Positions 14,115 to 14,865 of a DNA stretch of 14,865 bases are shown piece by piece. Position 1 is the stretch's first letter. The number at the start of each line of letters is the position of its first letter. Origin of the DNA: Rhodospirillales bacterium (GTDB lineage: Bacteria > Pseudomonadota > Alphaproteobacteria > Rhodospirillales > Casp-alpha2). Where the stretch lies: contig JANQIJ010000095.1 in the NCBI GenBank assembly GCA_028282185.1, positions 1-14,865 on the forward strand. The letters are read 5' to 3'. Under the pieces are notes generated by a model, which saw only the letters and a list, made by a program, of their open reading frames with translations, had not been told where the DNA came from and searched no databases. A program made the translations under genes and the position numbers.

Positions 14115-14865
14115 TTTCCAATGCAAAAATCCGCAAAGATCACATCCAAAAGATCTTCGACATCGACCCGCCCCGTGATGCGACCAATCGTGGTGATCGC
14201 CAGACGCAGATCCTCCGCCGTAACCTCCGGTCCTTCCAGATCCCAATGGATCAACGCCCGATCCAACGCCGCCTTCGCCTCCTCTAGCGCTGACCGATGA
14301 CGGCTTCGGGTCAGTAGCGGACCCGCCGAGGTGTCCGCAAGGGACCGCGCGGCTGCCGCCAAGTGATCCAAAAGCGTCTCCATGCCCTCGCCGGTTTTTG
14401 CCGAAAGCGGCAAGACCGCAACACCGTCGGGTCCAACAGTCGCAGCATCGAACGGCGCCAGATCGATCTTGTTGACCACCAGCAGGCAGTTCCCATCCAT
14501 CACGGTGCGGACCGCCGCCGGCACCGACGGCCAACTTAACCGATCCAAAATGACGACCTTCAAATCAACCTCGGCCGCGCGCGACCTCGCGCGGGCAACC
14601 CCCTTGACCTCGACCTCGTCATCCGCATCTCTCAATCCCGCCGTATCGGCCAAGATCACCGGCACGCCGCCGAGATCGAGGTGGACCTCGACGATATCCC
14701 GCGTCGTTCCCTCGGTCGCCGAAACGATCGCCGCCTCCCGCCCGGCGATCATGTTTAGCACCGTCGACTTACCCGCATTGGGCGGACCCAAGAGCGCCAC
14801 ATGAACACCGTGGCGCAAGCGCTCCCCCCGCCGACCATCGGCCAAATGCCGCACCAAGTCGTCGC
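14111..14865 (-). CDS. mnmE: tRNA modification GTPase MnmE (5' end outside window)
   Basis: MnmE is the GTPase partner of MnmG in wobble-uridine modification (roles described there); it dimerises through its G domains in a potassium-dependent way. The window holds about 250 C-terminal residues: the open frame reads through the edge (DDLVRHLADGRRGE), so the folate-binding N-terminal domain and the start lie beyond 14865. G-domain motifs are intact: G1 GPPNAGKSTVLNMI, G2 TEGTTRDIVEV, G3 DTAGLRDADDE and G4 VVNKIDLA. The C-terminal helical domain ends DVIFADFCIGK, carrying the C-x-G-K signature whose cysteine is needed for activity in E. coli. The stop codon adjoins the AT-rich island and overlaps the ATG of a small hydrophobic frame. 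The TTG at 14857 is internal, not the start. Confidence 0.96.
   Translation of the reverse strand, partial: DDLVRHLADGRRGERLRHGVHVALLGPPNAGKSTVLNMIAGREAAIVSATEGTTRDIVEVHLDLGGVPVILADTAGLRDADDEVEVKGVARARSRAAEVDLKVVILDRLSWPSVPAAVRTVMDGNCLLVVNKIDLAPFDAATVGPDGVAVLPLSAKTGEGMETLLDHLAAAARSLADTSAGPLLTRSRHRSALEEAKAALDRALIHWDLEGPEVTAEDLRLAITTIGRITGRVDVEDLLDVIFADFCIGK

Noticed and set aside
14022..14534. Minus-strand 170-codon open frame overlapping mnmE and the AT-rich island
   Set aside because: All but the last 30 codons run out of frame inside the clearly coding mnmE; only the ATG-started tail from 14114 is kept, as a low-confidence small ORF.

Overview
The window is a GC-rich chromosomal segment (roughly 60% G+C by eye) from an alphaproteobacterium, most likely Rhodospirillales or a relative. 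The evidence is gene content and order: leuS-lptE-holA facing parB-parA-rsmG-mnmG-mnmE, with a DUF3576 lipoprotein gene directly before leuS, a YggS and GTP cyclohydrolase II of alphaproteobacterial type, and two perfect copies of the chromosomal parS palindrome. Most of the window is conserved housekeeping DNA. The species cannot be named from what is here.

Left part (1-4430). The window opens inside ribA (riboflavin synthesis). Then comes an unfamiliar 480-residue protein (979-2421) with a conserved-looking N-terminal domain and eight copies of a Trp/Gln/Tyr motif. Next are a small YkuD-type L,D-transpeptidase (2508-3026), a PLP-homeostasis protein (yggS, minus strand) and a divergent thiamine-phosphate-synthase-like protein. 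The yggS and ThiE-like start codons are only about 10 bp apart.

Middle part (4538-9313). A plus-strand cluster holds a DUF3576 lipoprotein, leuS (probably a TTG start at 5201), lptE (overlapping the leuS end by 14 nt) and holA. Its themes are tRNA charging, lipopolysaccharide export and replication-clamp loading.

Right part (9323-14865, minus strand). Read in transcription order this is mnmE (cut by the window end), mnmG, rsmG, parA, parB. MnmE and MnmG together modify the tRNA wobble uridine, RsmG methylates 16S rRNA, and ParA/ParB segregate the chromosome using the two parS sites at 11828-11843 and 13938-13953. rsmG, parA and parB are packed by overlap or 2-nt spacing. The 379-nt gap between mnmE and mnmG is the most unusual stretch. 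It holds a good sigma-70-like promoter placed to give a nearly leaderless mnmG mRNA, a parS site, and a 120-nt island of about 25% G+C. That island contains a 30-codon hydrophobic small ORF whose ATG overlaps the mnmE stop codon. A second small ORF starts inside the other parS and ends in an ATGA overlap with the rsmG start.

The best candidates for something undescribed are the W-repeat protein at 979-2421, the small membrane peptide ORF after mnmE, and the parS-initiated leader ORF before rsmG. I see no mobile elements, CRISPR arrays, tRNA or rRNA genes.
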